From contig CM049308.1 of assembly GCA_026874595.1 (NCBI GenBank), positions 45,765,327 through 45,829,326 on the forward strand: a stretch of DNA of 64,000 nt. The letters run 5' to 3'. Source of the DNA: Sipunculus nudus (taxonomy: Eukaryota; Annelida; Sipuncula; Golfingiida; Sipunculidae). Shown piece by piece: positions 35,211 to 46,698 of this stretch. The notes below the pieces were generated by a model. It did no database searches and was not told the DNA's origin. It saw nothing but the letters and a program-made list of their open reading frames with translations. A program made the position numbers and the translations under genes. Position 1 is the first letter of the stretch. Every line of letters starts with the position of its first letter.

Positions 35211-35525
35211 GCTCAGCTGAATGTGCTCTACTTATTTCTGTTACAGTTTTGATGTAAGCAGCCTTGTTTGCTCTGAAGTGTTGTCACCTGTGGAGTCTTG
35301 TAACAACCTTGTCAGCAGTGGAGTCTTGTAAAAAGCTTGTCAACTGTGGAGTTTGGTAGCTACCTTGTCACCTGTCGAGTTTTGTAAGAACCTTGTCACC
35401 TTAGGAGTTTGGTAACAACCTTGTGGAGTTTTATAACATCCTTGTCTTCTTTGGAGTTTTGTAACAACCTTGTTGACAAACCTGTGGAGTTTTGTGACAA
35501 CCTTGTCCACTGTGGAGTTTTGTGA
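35211..35525. repeat. 28-bp minisatellite, short array
   Basis: The unit reads approximately CCTTGTCACCTGTGGAGTTT plus TGTAACAA. About ten degenerate units lie here. A Fam A head (CTAG at 35526) follows immediately after '..gttttgtga'. The same minisatellite occurs at 55347-56094 and 57469-57686. Confidence 0.8.
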
Positions 35526-35698
35526 CTAGTGGCCCATGGGCCATGACGCTCAGCTGAATTCAAGGAATGTTGAACAATGAGCAAAATGACTGCCAGAGTG
35601 CAAAAAAATCATGAATTTTGTGAATAGTCCTTAGAAATGAGTTACAGTGGGCTTTTAGACTGATGACTACTTCATTTGAAGGTGTCATAAATAGAAAA

Positions 35699-37276
35699 CA
35701 AGGGACCCATGGATGACTGTGCTCAGCTGAAGTTGACCTTGAAGGTAAAAATCTAAAATAATATCAAATGGAGATAAAGTGTACGAGGAAGAGGTAATAA
35801 AGGCCATGGTTGGTTTATATGATTGGTTTGTATTGATGAGCAAGAAATTGCTGCAAATAATATTTTGTGTTTCCTAATGTTGAAACTGAAGCATGTGAGC
35901 AGTTTGTGAACAAATGATCTGTACTATTACCATGATCATTAGTTGGCTTTCTGATTAGCTGTTGACATTTCAGTAGTTTACACATTTGTTCACTTGAATC
36001 TATTCTTTTGTATAATATATATTATTAAATATATATGTATTTTTTTATGGAATGTATACAGTTGAAATATAATTAATTAAAACCATAAAACAGGGCAAAC
36101 AAAGCCTGATCTCAAATTCTGCTGAGGCAGGAAAATAATGAACAAATGTTTGTATTAAATCCTCATTTTTTTATCACATCAATGTTTTTTTTTAATTTAG
36201 GTTTATATTTCTATACATTTCCAATATAAAATATATATCTGAATATAAAAGTTGATTCATAATTCTCAATTGCATCATCATAAATCTCAATCTTGTATGA
36301 AAACACCACATCATGCATACAAATGTTTATTTATTTTTAACCAAAAAAAATATATCTTTTAAATCTGCAAAACAATAAATATCTAAAAATACTTGATTTA
36401 GATTTCACAATTTTAAATTGTGTCTATTTATCCATAATGTGCTTCATATTTTATAAATTTAAGCATACTGATGGGTTCAACTATATTTGTTAAAATCATT
36501 CAAAAGAAAATTGATTTCTTTAAAAATGCAACATTACACAACATTGCATCTTCTGGATAACACCTTGAATTACTTTTTCAAGGAAAGTTTTTGCATATCG
36601 GAGTGGAAACAGCATTACAATTAAGGAGGTACAGTGAAAACTATAACAATTACTAAATAACACTTGGTGGGTTGGGTTTGCGGGGGTGGGGGGGGTGGGG
36701 GGGGGGGGATGATTTGGGTGGTGATATGAGAATAACTGTACACCTGTCACAGCAGGGGTTCTCCCCCAGTGACTGTAACAAATCAGAACCCTCCCATAGC
36801 TGACTTCCAGTGACCTGGAGTGGGACTATGCATCTATAATCTGTAATCAAAGCAAATGACTACAATAGAGCCTCAAGAAAAAAATCAATAACTAGCTTAA
36901 TTTTCTTAAAGAATTTATACTTAACAGACTTAATTTCTGGCATGTACATAGGAACTATATAGAGAAATATTTATGGTAAATAAAAGGAAAAACAGATGAG
37001 TGGTTTTGATATTAGGCAGTCCTGAAGCGTGAAAATAGGATTTTAATAAAAAATTGAGGTTTTTCCTTAATTTCTCAAAGGAAGGAAGTCGCAAAGACCC
37101 AGTTTTCAGCTTGGTAGGAGATCTTGGGGACATCCAACATTATGCTGAATTTTGGATTCCTAGGTCTTACGGTTTCTAAACGTGCCACATCTCCGGACGG
37201 ACGGACGGACAGACGGACGGACGACGGACAATGGACCACGACTATAGCTCAGATGACTTATAGTCAGCTGAGCTAA
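35699..37276 (+). mobile_element. Complete short Fam A element (1578 bp)
   Basis: It starts CAAG with a head at 35699 and ends with a (CGGA)n tract, hairpin and CTAA at 37273-37276. The uninterrupted equivalent of its site is at about 56742-56785 ('aaatagagggaaaatgcataaaaattgg'). The first 1.15 kb match 23895-25050; the last ~350 bp match other Fam A tails. Confidence 0.8.
36682..36708 (+). repeat. Interrupted G tract
   Basis: A run of G's is broken by two T's inside a Fam A element, on the sense strand, at the position equivalent to 24887-24909. Confidence 0.9.
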
Positions 37277-37650
37277 AAAATGCATAAAAATTTGAAAAAT
37301 ACAGAAAGTGCCACCAGTCTGCAGGAACTGATGAAACACTCCATGATCAACATATATCCAAAGAATCATGGCTATCAAGGCATTGTAGTTATTCAGATAC
37401 TAGAGCTTTTGTATGAAAATTTTAATTATTCTTGGGAGTACTTACAAGCCCTTTAGCTAGGAGAATATTGGTAACGGAGACTTAACTTCAAGTTTCAAAG
37501 GAGATTTATTATTAGTCACCTTGGATGTCAAGTGAGAAGATTCTAGGTTCAGTGGTTTTGGTTTGTTCCATTAAGAGATGACCACTTCATTTGAAGGTCT
37601 CATTAATAGAGAAAAAATGCCTAAAAATTTTAAAAAATTCAGGTGTTACA

Positions 37651-38251
37651 CCACTCCTAAATAAAGTCCTCTAAAACTCTGAAAAAGGGCATTGATTTAA
37701 TCAACAAAAACACCTGGCACCACCTGTCTGGTTTAGAAAACAATTTTCCAAGATGGATGGACATGCCAAATTTCAGACCAATACCTTGAACCACTCAAGA
37801 GATTTGAGCAATTTTCATCCAAAGCACATGAACGGATGGACACCAAGGGAAAAGGATTGCAGATGGCACCCCAATCTTGTTTACAAGATGGAGGAGTCCG
37901 AGAAATATGGACATGCACAATTTCAGGCCTATACGGCACACCACTCCTAGGAAAAGGGCATTAATTTATTCTATGGAAATGGGTAGGTAGGTGGCACCAC
38001 CTGTCAGGATTACGAGAAAATTTTCCAAGATGGATGGAAATGCCAAATTTCAGACAAATATCTTGAACCTCTCCGGAACTATGAGCAATTTTCCCCCAAA
38101 GCACATGTATGGATGGACGTCACAGGAAAACGATTGGAGATGGCACCACCAGTCTTGAGTACAAGATGGAGTTCAAGATCTATGGATATGCACAATTTCA
38201 GGCCAATACAACAAATCACTCCTGAGAAAAAGGCATTAAATTATTCTAAAA
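37651..38251. repeat. ~272-bp repeat related to the Fam B palindromic array
   Basis: The phrase 'ggcattaatttattct' recurs at about 37690, 37962 and 38234 (272-bp spacing), each followed by a GGTGGCACCACC-like palindrome. Blocks 'atgccaaatttcag' and 'gatggac' correspond to the ~273-bp units at 41.9-43.2 kb, so this looks like an old relative. Confidence 0.6.
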
Positions 38252-39220
38252 CAAGGCCTACAGGCCTAATGCGAACCTGTGCATTGGGAAATACACAAGG
38301 TATAATGCTTCAATGCTTGACCATTACTTCTCATGTATATGAACAATGAGAGTACTAAACATTTTGAATAAGAAACAATTACACAAACATCACTGCTGAA
38401 ATTCTGGCATGGGTGCACACAACACAAAAACAAGGACCCATGGGTCACAGCACTCCGCTGTTATATATGATAAAAAATATGATTTGGGAAAGAGGCACAT
38501 GCTGGTTTTGTGTGGTAATAAATATTAGCTTTATTACGATTGATTTCATTTATTTTATTTACAAATGGAGTGCTATTGTCACACAGATTTTGACTTGGCC
38601 ATATAACTTATAAGCAGCACATAATATAAAAGAGTTTAACTATTTATTAAAATTTAATAACAAATATTGTGCCAATATAATTTTTATTTTAAAAAAAATA
38701 ATAAGAAAAATCATATGATTTTTTAAAATAAAATATAACTGAAATGATAATTGAAATAATATTACCGTATTTTATTCTAATTTTGCGACCACTTAAAAAC
38801 AATTAATTTTCTCAGAGGTCGAGACAATAGAGGATATTTGAAAATTATCTTCCTGCAGAATTTGCGGTGGTCCAGATTTTAGAGGCACGCGGTTTAATAA
38901 CCTTCCCTAGAGCCGCAGAGCTGCTCTGACACTCGAGCGGTCATATGAATTGAATGATAATTTGGTCGTTTATAAGTTTGTTTTGTTAGCTAAACAGTAT
39001 TTCCTACAAACTGGCTTCCAACTGTCACATGAATTACACAGTGTCCGCAAATGTTTAATAAAACTGATCTCAATCACTTTACAAAATGATCACTACTTCG
39101 CGTATAGGTACGATGACATAGGAGGCAACTCATGCAACTACCAGTTGTTTCAAGTTAACCCACCAGGCGGCGATATAAAGGGACAAGCAGCTGCACCAAG
39201 TTGGAAGAAGACTTTATAAA

Positions 39221-40920
39221 CTAGATGTGTCGGTACGACACGAATGCCCCTGCCTGGGGCAAATTAGAAACATTTGTTAAATTTTGTAAAAAATTTTTAA
39301 GTTCAGGAGGTGTTGTATGGTCAAAAGTAGGTCAAGAAGGGCAAAATGCAAACTCGATCTGTAACAGGTCATTATCAAGGAACACACCAAAAATCAGGCC
39401 AGTATGCAGGCATTGTGAAAAAAAGTCCATACATGTGCATTTTTCATAAAAATTTCTGTCTTTCATGAAATTTTCTATGTTCAGGATCTGTCATATGGTC
39501 AAAAATAGGTTAACTGGGATGAAACGCGAACTCGACCTGCAAGTGGTCATTATGCGCCCACAGACCAAGATTGGGCCAGTATCTGTAAGCATTGCATTGC
39601 AAAACTAGAATAATAGCAAAAGCTGGTTATCAGTTATAAATTTAAATTGGAGAGGTATGTCCCATGTTTTATAACAATCCACCAAATGCTTCCTGAGAAA
39701 TATCCCCCTAAGTTTTTTTTCTATACTAAGCTCTGTGACCTTGAAAAGTAGGTCAAGACCACCCATCTTTGAACCTGACCAAGATTTTGTAAATATGATG
39801 CAAAAGCACTAAAGTAATGAAGTTCCTTAGTTGAATACCTTTGGAGATATCCTGCACAAAGGCCAAAATTGAAAAATCCGATAAAATTTCATTAAAAAAT
39901 CAGAAATTGCAGGTGACGCCACCAAAATTGTGCAGCACGTACAGACCATCAGTCCCGATGATCATAGTGAGTTTTGTGAAAATCCACACAATGGTTCCTG
40001 AGATATAATCTTCTGAGTGTTTTTCTATAATCAGCTCTAAAATGTAGAAAAATGGGTCAAGGTCACCCATCTTCGAACTTGACCGAGATTTTATCGATAT
40101 ACATCTTCACTGATGAAATAAAATTCCAACAGTGAATCCTTTTAGAGATATCCCGCTCACAAGGTAAAAGTTAACAGACGCGGAACGGACGGACGGATGG
40201 ACACCCAACAGACAGATGGACGGATAGACGGACAGCTTGGGTGACGACAATAGCCCATTAGCCTATGAGCTGAGGGCTAAAAACGGCTGTACATGTACAT
40301 TTGTCATGAAAATTTATATTTTTCATGAAATTTTCTCTGTTTAGGAGCCGTAAAACAATCAAAAGTAGGTCAACCGGGACCAAACACGAACTCGATCTGT
40401 AACTGGTCATTATCTTCATACACACCAAAAAATCAGGCCAATATCTGCAGGCATTGCGAAAAAAAGTCCGTACATGTGTATTTGTCATGAAAATTTCTAT
40501 TTTTCATGAAATTTTCTAAGTTAAGGAGCCATAAAACGGTCAAAAGTAGGTCAACCGGGACGAAACACGAACTTGATCTGTAACTGGTCATTATCTGCCC
40601 ACACACCAAAAATCAGGCCAATATCTGCAGGCATTGCGAAAAAAAGTCCGTACATGTGTATCTGTCATGCAAATTTCTATTTTTCATGAAATTTTCTAAG
40701 TTTAGGAGCCGTAAAACGGTCAAAAGTATGTCAACCGGGACGAAATGTGAACACGATCTGTAACTGGTCATTATCTGCCCACACACCAAAAATCAGGCCA
40801 ATATCTGCAGGCATTGTGAAAAAAAGTCCGTACAACTGTTTGATTTCGGAAGGACGGAAGGACGGAATGACGGACATGGGTAAAACTATATGCCCCGGCC
40901 ACTTTGTGGCGGGGGCATAA
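39221..40920 (+). mobile_element. Fam D Helitron-like element
   Basis: The 5' end is CTAG, stem-loop GTGTCG-GTA-CGACAC, then ATGCCCCTGCC. The 3' end is hairpin ATGCCCCGGCCAC-TTT-GTGGCGGGGGCAT followed by AA. A (GGAC/GGAA)n tract precedes the hairpin. The interior has ~190-bp tandem units ('caggccaatatctgcaggcat', near 39400, 40437, 40616 and 40796). It is inserted in the TIR transposon at A|T with no duplication visible. Confidence 0.8.
39605..40280 (+). mobile_element. Helitron-like insertion nested in Fam D
   Basis: The surrounding 190-bp array is interrupted from about 39605 to 40280. The right end is a hairpin with arms TAGCCC/GGGCTA closing in CTAA (40277-40280), preceded by a (GGAC)n tract. 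The left end begins CTAGAATA. Two internal ~255-bp copies share 'cccatcttygaacytgacc'. Its left end does not show the subterminal repeat seen in Fam A-D, so the start is less sure. Confidence 0.55.
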
Positions 40921-41607
40921 TAAAAATAACTGCCAATTATCAGATAAATTTTATTTGCATAATACGTAATAAATACAGGAAAGTAAAGGCACGTTAAAAT
41001 ATATACGACCGGAAATGGTCCTAGCTGGCGTGCCCTCGATCGGGCCCTGTTTTGTATACGCGGTCACACATCCAAAAACTAACCGGGGTCATTTAAACTT
41101 AACTAAGATGACCGGTCCAACTGTGTCACAGTTGTTCCACCACGCGTGCTTCCCTGTACTTGATAAATATTATTGCTAAATTAGTTATCCAACGTGAATC
41201 GCACACCAGGAATGGTACACGAGTTTGCTTCGTCACGGACACCCATTTTAGAAATTATGCTTTCAAAATATTTTTTGGGGTCGAGAAATAAGAGGGATCG
41301 CCAAATTGGAATAAATACAGTATAGAATATAATCATGAATGCATGCATGAATACATTTTGAAAGTATCTGAACTGGTATTCAAATACTTTCATTTTTACC
41401 TGAATTCCCATTCTTATGCAATAAAATTTTTTAATGAAGTATACATTCATATTCGTATTCAAATACATTTGCAAAGCATTCGCACCATGTCTAGTATTTA
41501 TTCAGTTTTAGCCAAACAATGATGTTGAGAATCCAGAATATACAAAATTCACAAATTTAAATAATGATCATAAGTACCTGGTTTTATGGCTTTTATTTAT
41601 ATTAAAA

Positions 41608-44345
41608 CAAGGCCTACAGGCCTAATGTGAACCTGTGCAAAGTTTGGGAGTATGAATGGAGGTTTATTTTTAAAATTTAATATTGATCCTTTTAAGTCCT
41701 GCATATCTACCTTAGTCTTTATGATTTCAGCAAAATTGACATTTCGGACCTGCAAGTTTCAGACTAGGACATTTTAAAACTAGAATATGGGTAGTTGACA
41801 AGCGACTGTGTATCTGCAGAAATCAGAGTGGGACGGGTGAAGTGAGGCATAGATTAAGTGGCAAGGGGAATAGAGTGAGGTGTGTTGCATATGAGCTTGG
41901 ATGTCTGCAGTGTAAACGTGAATGTAGGTGGTGCCTGTCATAAAATCAAGAAAGCTGTCAAGGATGTATAAGCCTGCAAACTATCAGGTGCATGGATAAG
42001 TCAAACCACTGCTGAGATATGAGTGATTTTATCCCAAGGCAGAGGAACAGATGGGTGCTGTGCATTAATGGTAGCAGGTGGCGCCACCAGTTTTGCTTAT
42101 GATGAAGAGCTATGTGAGATCTATACACATGCAAAATTTTGGCCCAATCGGTCAAACGGTTCCCGAGATATGAGCTTGGATGTCGGCAGAGTAAACCTGA
42201 ATGTAGGTGGCGCCACCTGTCATAAAATTGAGAACACTTTCCAGGATGTAGAAACCTGCAAAATTTCAGGTGGAATAGTCAAACCACTGCTGAGATATGA
42301 GTGATTTTATCCCAAGGCAGATGAACAAATGAACGCTGTGCAAAAATGACTGCAGGTGGCACCACCAATTTTGCCTATGATGAAGAGCTATGTGAGATCT
42401 ATACACATGCAAAATTTTTGCCCAATTGGTCAATGGTTCCCGAGATATGAGCTTGGATGTCTGCAGAGTTAACATGAATGTAGGTGGCGCCACCTGTCAT
42501 AAAACCGAGAAACCTGTCCAGGATGTATTAACCTGCAAAATTTCAGATGGATAAGTCAAACCACTGCTGAGGACAGAGTGATTTTATCCCAAGGCAGAGG
42601 AACAGATGGGTGCTGTGCATTAATGGTAGCAGGTGGCGCCACCAGTTTTGCTTATGATGAAGAGCTCAGTGAGATCTATACAAATGCAAAATTTTGGCCC
42701 TATCGGTCAAATGGTTCCTGAGATATGAGCTTGGATGTCGGCAGAGTAAACGTCAATTTAGGTGGCGCAACCTGTCATAAATCGAGCAAGCTTTCCAGGA
42801 TGTATAAACCTGCAAAATTTCAGGTGGATAAGTCAAACTACTGCTGAGATATGAGTGATTTTCATCCTAAGGCAGATGAATGGATGGACGCTGTGCATAA
42901 GTGGTTGCAGGTGGTGCCACCAGTTTTGTCTATGATGAAGAGCTATGTGAGATCTGTACACATGCAAAATTTTGGCCCAATCAGTCAAACGGTTCCTGAG
43001 ATATGAGCTTGGATGTCTGCGGAGTAAACGTGAATGTAGGTGGTGCCACCTGTCAAAAAAATCGAAAAAAGCTGTCCAGGATTTATAAACTTGCAAAATT
43101 TCAGGTGGATAAGTCAAACCACTGCAGAGATATGAGTGATATTATCCCAAGGCAGATGAACAAATGGACGCTGTGCAAAAATGGTTGCAGGTGGCGCCAC
43201 CATTTTTAGTGTATGTTATAAAGCTTTTAAAGGGCTACATTTGTGCAAAATTTTTAGCCTGATTGGTCAAATGGTTCCCGAGATATGTGGGATCATATGT
43301 GTGGAAACAGATGCACAAATGGATGCTGGGCAACGAGGAAAGGTCAGAGGTCAACCAAAAATGAGGGCGCAGCAGTTCACATGTGACCTGATGATAAACC
43401 AAATTCGCTTAAAATGCAAACCAAGTTTTTTCAAACAGTTGAAAGATATATTCCAATAATCTGGGAATTCTGCATCTAAACATTGTGTCTAGACGTCTAG
43501 ATGCTGTGTCTAGACATCTAGACACATTGTCTAGACACCACCCCAGAGCCAGGTCACTTGCCATGGTGATGTCTGGACCCCACCTGTTTGTACTGAGTGA
43601 CCTCTTGACTTGGCTGCATGTTGTCAAATCTGTTTTCAAATACAGAAAGCCTTTTTCAATAGGCTACAATGTTTTTTTTAAATTGTATTTACCCAATCTT
43701 TTCTTATAAAACTGGCAGAACCCTACCATAGAATAATTCTTATAAAGTTTAAACCAATCAGCTTAACAGTTTCATCATAAATCAGTGTATAAGCAAGAAG
43801 AGTTTAAAATTACATTTTGGCTTAAAAAAAACACATCAATGTAGGTGGCTCCACCAATACCTCAAAATCAGATATGACATATGTGACAAACATTGGTATG
43901 AATTTTCGTGATTATAGCTCTGGCCGTTTCTGTGATTTTAATTTTAGTGTGCTTTTTTGGACAGATGACTAAGTTCAACCTCCTGTAACTGGGCCAAAAA
44001 TCTCCGAAATGGAACCATTCGAACAAACTTGAGAGAGATTGTTCAAGGGATCATTTCTGTGAAATATTAGACAATATGGCTGGACAGTTTCAGAGAAGAA
44101 GATTTTTAAATGTTTTTAAGCTTTTTCTCTATAAAATCTCAATTAATGCAGATACCCAATAATAAACTCCAGGGCACCAAGTTTCACATGTGACTAATTC
44201 TTACATGTAATTTCGAGGTGCTAGCTCTGACGGTTTCTGACTTACAGCCATGGACGGCAGAAAGCCAGCCCTGGACGGCAGAGTGCTGACGGCGGATGGC
44301 CGACGGATGACGCTGCACCATCGCATAAGCTCACAGGTTTGCTAA
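41608..44345 (+). mobile_element. Complete Fam B element (2738 bp)
   Basis: The left end is CAAG, GGCCTACAGGCC, with GCGAACCTGTG-type sequence slightly mutated (GTGAACCTGTG). The right end is ..CACAGGTTTGCTAA at 44345. Flanks ATTAAAA and AAAAAATAAATGTAATAT are continuous in related copies at 47365-47385. The interior is a ~277-bp palindromic array (41930-43200) and a Fam B tail matching 5947-6840 inverted. Confidence 0.8.
41930..43210. repeat. ~277-bp palindromic tandem array, second copy
   Basis: GGTGGCGCCACC or near variants occur at about 41931, 42205, 42482, 42760 and 43039 (outer monomer), and also at 42078, 42357, 42634, 42912 and 43192 (inner monomer). It is the inverted counterpart of 6850-7930. 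Confidence 0.8.
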
Positions 44346-46698
44346 AAAAAATAAATGTAATATATATTCACTTTGGACTACTTTCACATCAATCTACACA
44401 CTAGACACAGTAGGAATCTAGATTAATATGATCAACTGCATCTTTGTCTATCATTAATTTCCTTCAAATGATCCCTAATGATTAGTAATGAATTGTATGA
44501 TTTATTTTTTTATCATTAAAATTGAACTGAAAAATACCATAGGTGACTGCATGGTGTTATTTGGAATACATGACATTCTATCCATCGATACAAGATTCTT
44601 ATATCATTGGTAACTGCAAGTTAATTTCCTGTTATTATCAACTAACAAATTCCTTTTCTATTTTTAAAATTTAACTGAAAAATACCATAGGTGACTGCTT
44701 GGTGTTATTTGGAATAACATTGACACTGACAATATATCCATCCATATGAGATTCTTACATCATCAGTAACTTTCCTGTTACTCATCAAGTAACAAATTCC
44801 TTTTCTATTAATTTTTCTTTAATTTGTTATTAAAAACCAATAAAAAATTATTAATTTATCGTTTATTGTTATGTTGTTTTTTCAAAAAAACTACTAGATG
44901 AGTTGGGTTGGACACCTGGAACAACTGTGGCTGGGCATTAGCGGCCTGGCTGCCCCAGTGTATGCTTCCCTCAAGCGTGCATAATCTGATGAAAGGTCAA
45001 CAAGGTCAACATACAGGTGACTGAAGAGGGGCTGTATTGAGCCTGGGTCTGACATGGTCTCATAAAAACATTAATAAAAGCTACAATATTTGGACAATTT
45101 CTTTCAGCTTTCTGAACTACAAAGATGAAATCCTTATGTGTGCATGATATCAAAATCATATCAACAGTGCTCTCAGGAAACAAACGTGCCATGGTCAACT
45201 TTGGGCAAAAGTTAAGGTACTAATTTTATATTTATACTAATAACTTACAAAATTTGAAAAATTCAGAACTAATTTTTGGTATTCAATTGAATCTTGATTA
45301 AATAATGTTACATCCCTGACAAAAAAATTTCTAGCTTCAGCAATCAACTTGTTAAGGGAGTAAATATATTTCTTGATTTAATAAAAAGTGCAGTATGTTT
45401 GGGCCCATAACTTAAAACAATTACACAATACTGACATCATTTCTGGCATGTACATAGCAAATGTATAGAAAATATGTAAATTATATATGATCAAAGTCAG
45501 ATCAGTGGTTTTGATATTAGGCAGTCTTACAGTGTAACAATGGCTTTTAATGGAAAAATGAAATTTTTCATTAATATTTTGAAGGAATTAAGTCTTAGTG
45601 ATCAAATTCTTGGCATGGTAGGGGATTTTGGAGACATCTAACTATATGCCAAATTTAAGGAACTTAGAGCTGAAGCTGGGGAGCTGAGCTTTAGCAAACT
45701 GCATAACACTAGCTTGAGGTAAACAATGTGAGACATGGTGCTTAAAAACTTGAATAAAATCTACAGTTTTTGATCAACTAGTTTCAAATTTTTGGTGTTA
45801 ACACTTGAAATGGTAACAAAAACATGCTTTGAAAATTAAATCCTCAGCAGTTACAGGGAAAAAAAGTGACATGGTCATACTTGGGCAAAATTTAAGGTAC
45901 CATTTTTATATTTTTGCCAATATTTAAAAAAATTTAACAGATTTTGATCTAATTTTTGGTATACAATTAAATTTTGATCAATTAAAGTTGTATTACTGAA
46001 AAAAAGTCCCTACCTTTAACACTTTTGGTCTTAAGTGACCAAATATCTTTCCTGATTTTTTTTTACAAAGTCCATTATGTTTGGGCCCATAACTTTTTTA
46101 AATTAAATAATACTGACTTAATTTCTGGCATGTACATAGGAACTACATAGAGGAATATTTATGGTAAATAGAAGAAAACCAGATGAATCGTTTTGATATT
46201 AGGCAGTCCTGAAGTGTGAAAATAGATTTCTAATAAAAAATTGAGGTTTTTCTTTAATATCTCGAAGGAACAAAGTCCTATTGACCCAATTTTCGGCATG
46301 GTAGGAGATTTTGGGGACATCTAACTGTATGCCGAATTTCAGATTTGTAGATCCAATGGTGTCGAAACATGCCCGTCTTACGCACGGACATCCGGACGGA
46401 CGGACAGATGGATGGACGACGGACAATGGACCACGACTATAGCTCAGATGACTTATAGTCAGCTGAGCTAAAGATTTTAGTTGGCACCACCAGTCTTGTA
46501 TACAACAAAGCTATCAGAGATATAAACATATGCCCAATTTCAAACTGATATATCAAACCCCTCCTAAGAAATAAGCAGGGAAACACACTGTGCAAAAATT
46601 ATTGTAGGTGGCACCACCAGTCTTGTATATGACAAAGCTATACGATATGTATAAACATGCCCAATTTCAGACGGATATATCTTATTCCTCTGTAGAAA

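Larger units (their letters stand above)
35526..37650 (+). mobile_element. Fam A element (337-bp type) split by another Fam A
   Basis: The head at 35526 (CTAG then palindrome GGCCCATGGGCC and GCTCAGCTGA) is interrupted at 35699-37276. It resumes at 37277 with the rest of a ~337-bp unit ('gtgccaccagtctgcaggaactgatg'), fading near 37650. No Fam A 3' end is found at the right. Confidence 0.6.
38765..41320. mobile_element. TA-flanked terminal-inverted-repeat DNA transposon, disrupted
   Basis: The TIRs run from CCGTATTTTATTCTAATTTT at the left to CTGTATTTATTCCAATTTGG on the opposite strand at the right, about 26 bp. The target TA is duplicated at 38763-38764 and 41321-41322. The empty site is at 29455-29480 and at 47088-47112 ('aataatattaaagaatat'). 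An 89-codon ORF (38950-39219) lies inside but matches nothing I know. A Tc1/mariner/pogo-type origin is suggested by the TA target only. Confidence 0.75.
38431..46471 (+). mobile_element. Fam A element containing two further insertions
   Basis: The head CAAG at 38431 and 3' hairpin with CTAA at 46468-46471 are both intact. The empty site is at 62225-62265 ('cacaacacaaaaatgattgt'). Removing 38765-41320 (plus one TA) and 41608-44345 leaves ~2.75 kb that matches 46699-49332 along its length. Confidence 0.8.

Noticed and set aside
39605-40280. Calling the nested element a fifth family with the common end architecture
   Set aside because: Its 3' hairpin fits, but no matching subterminal box was found at the 5' side, so it was left as a probable insertion only.
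41181-41474. 97-codon minus ORF
   Set aside because: It crosses the right TIR and TA target of the 38765-41320 transposon into Fam A body, so it cannot be a native gene.
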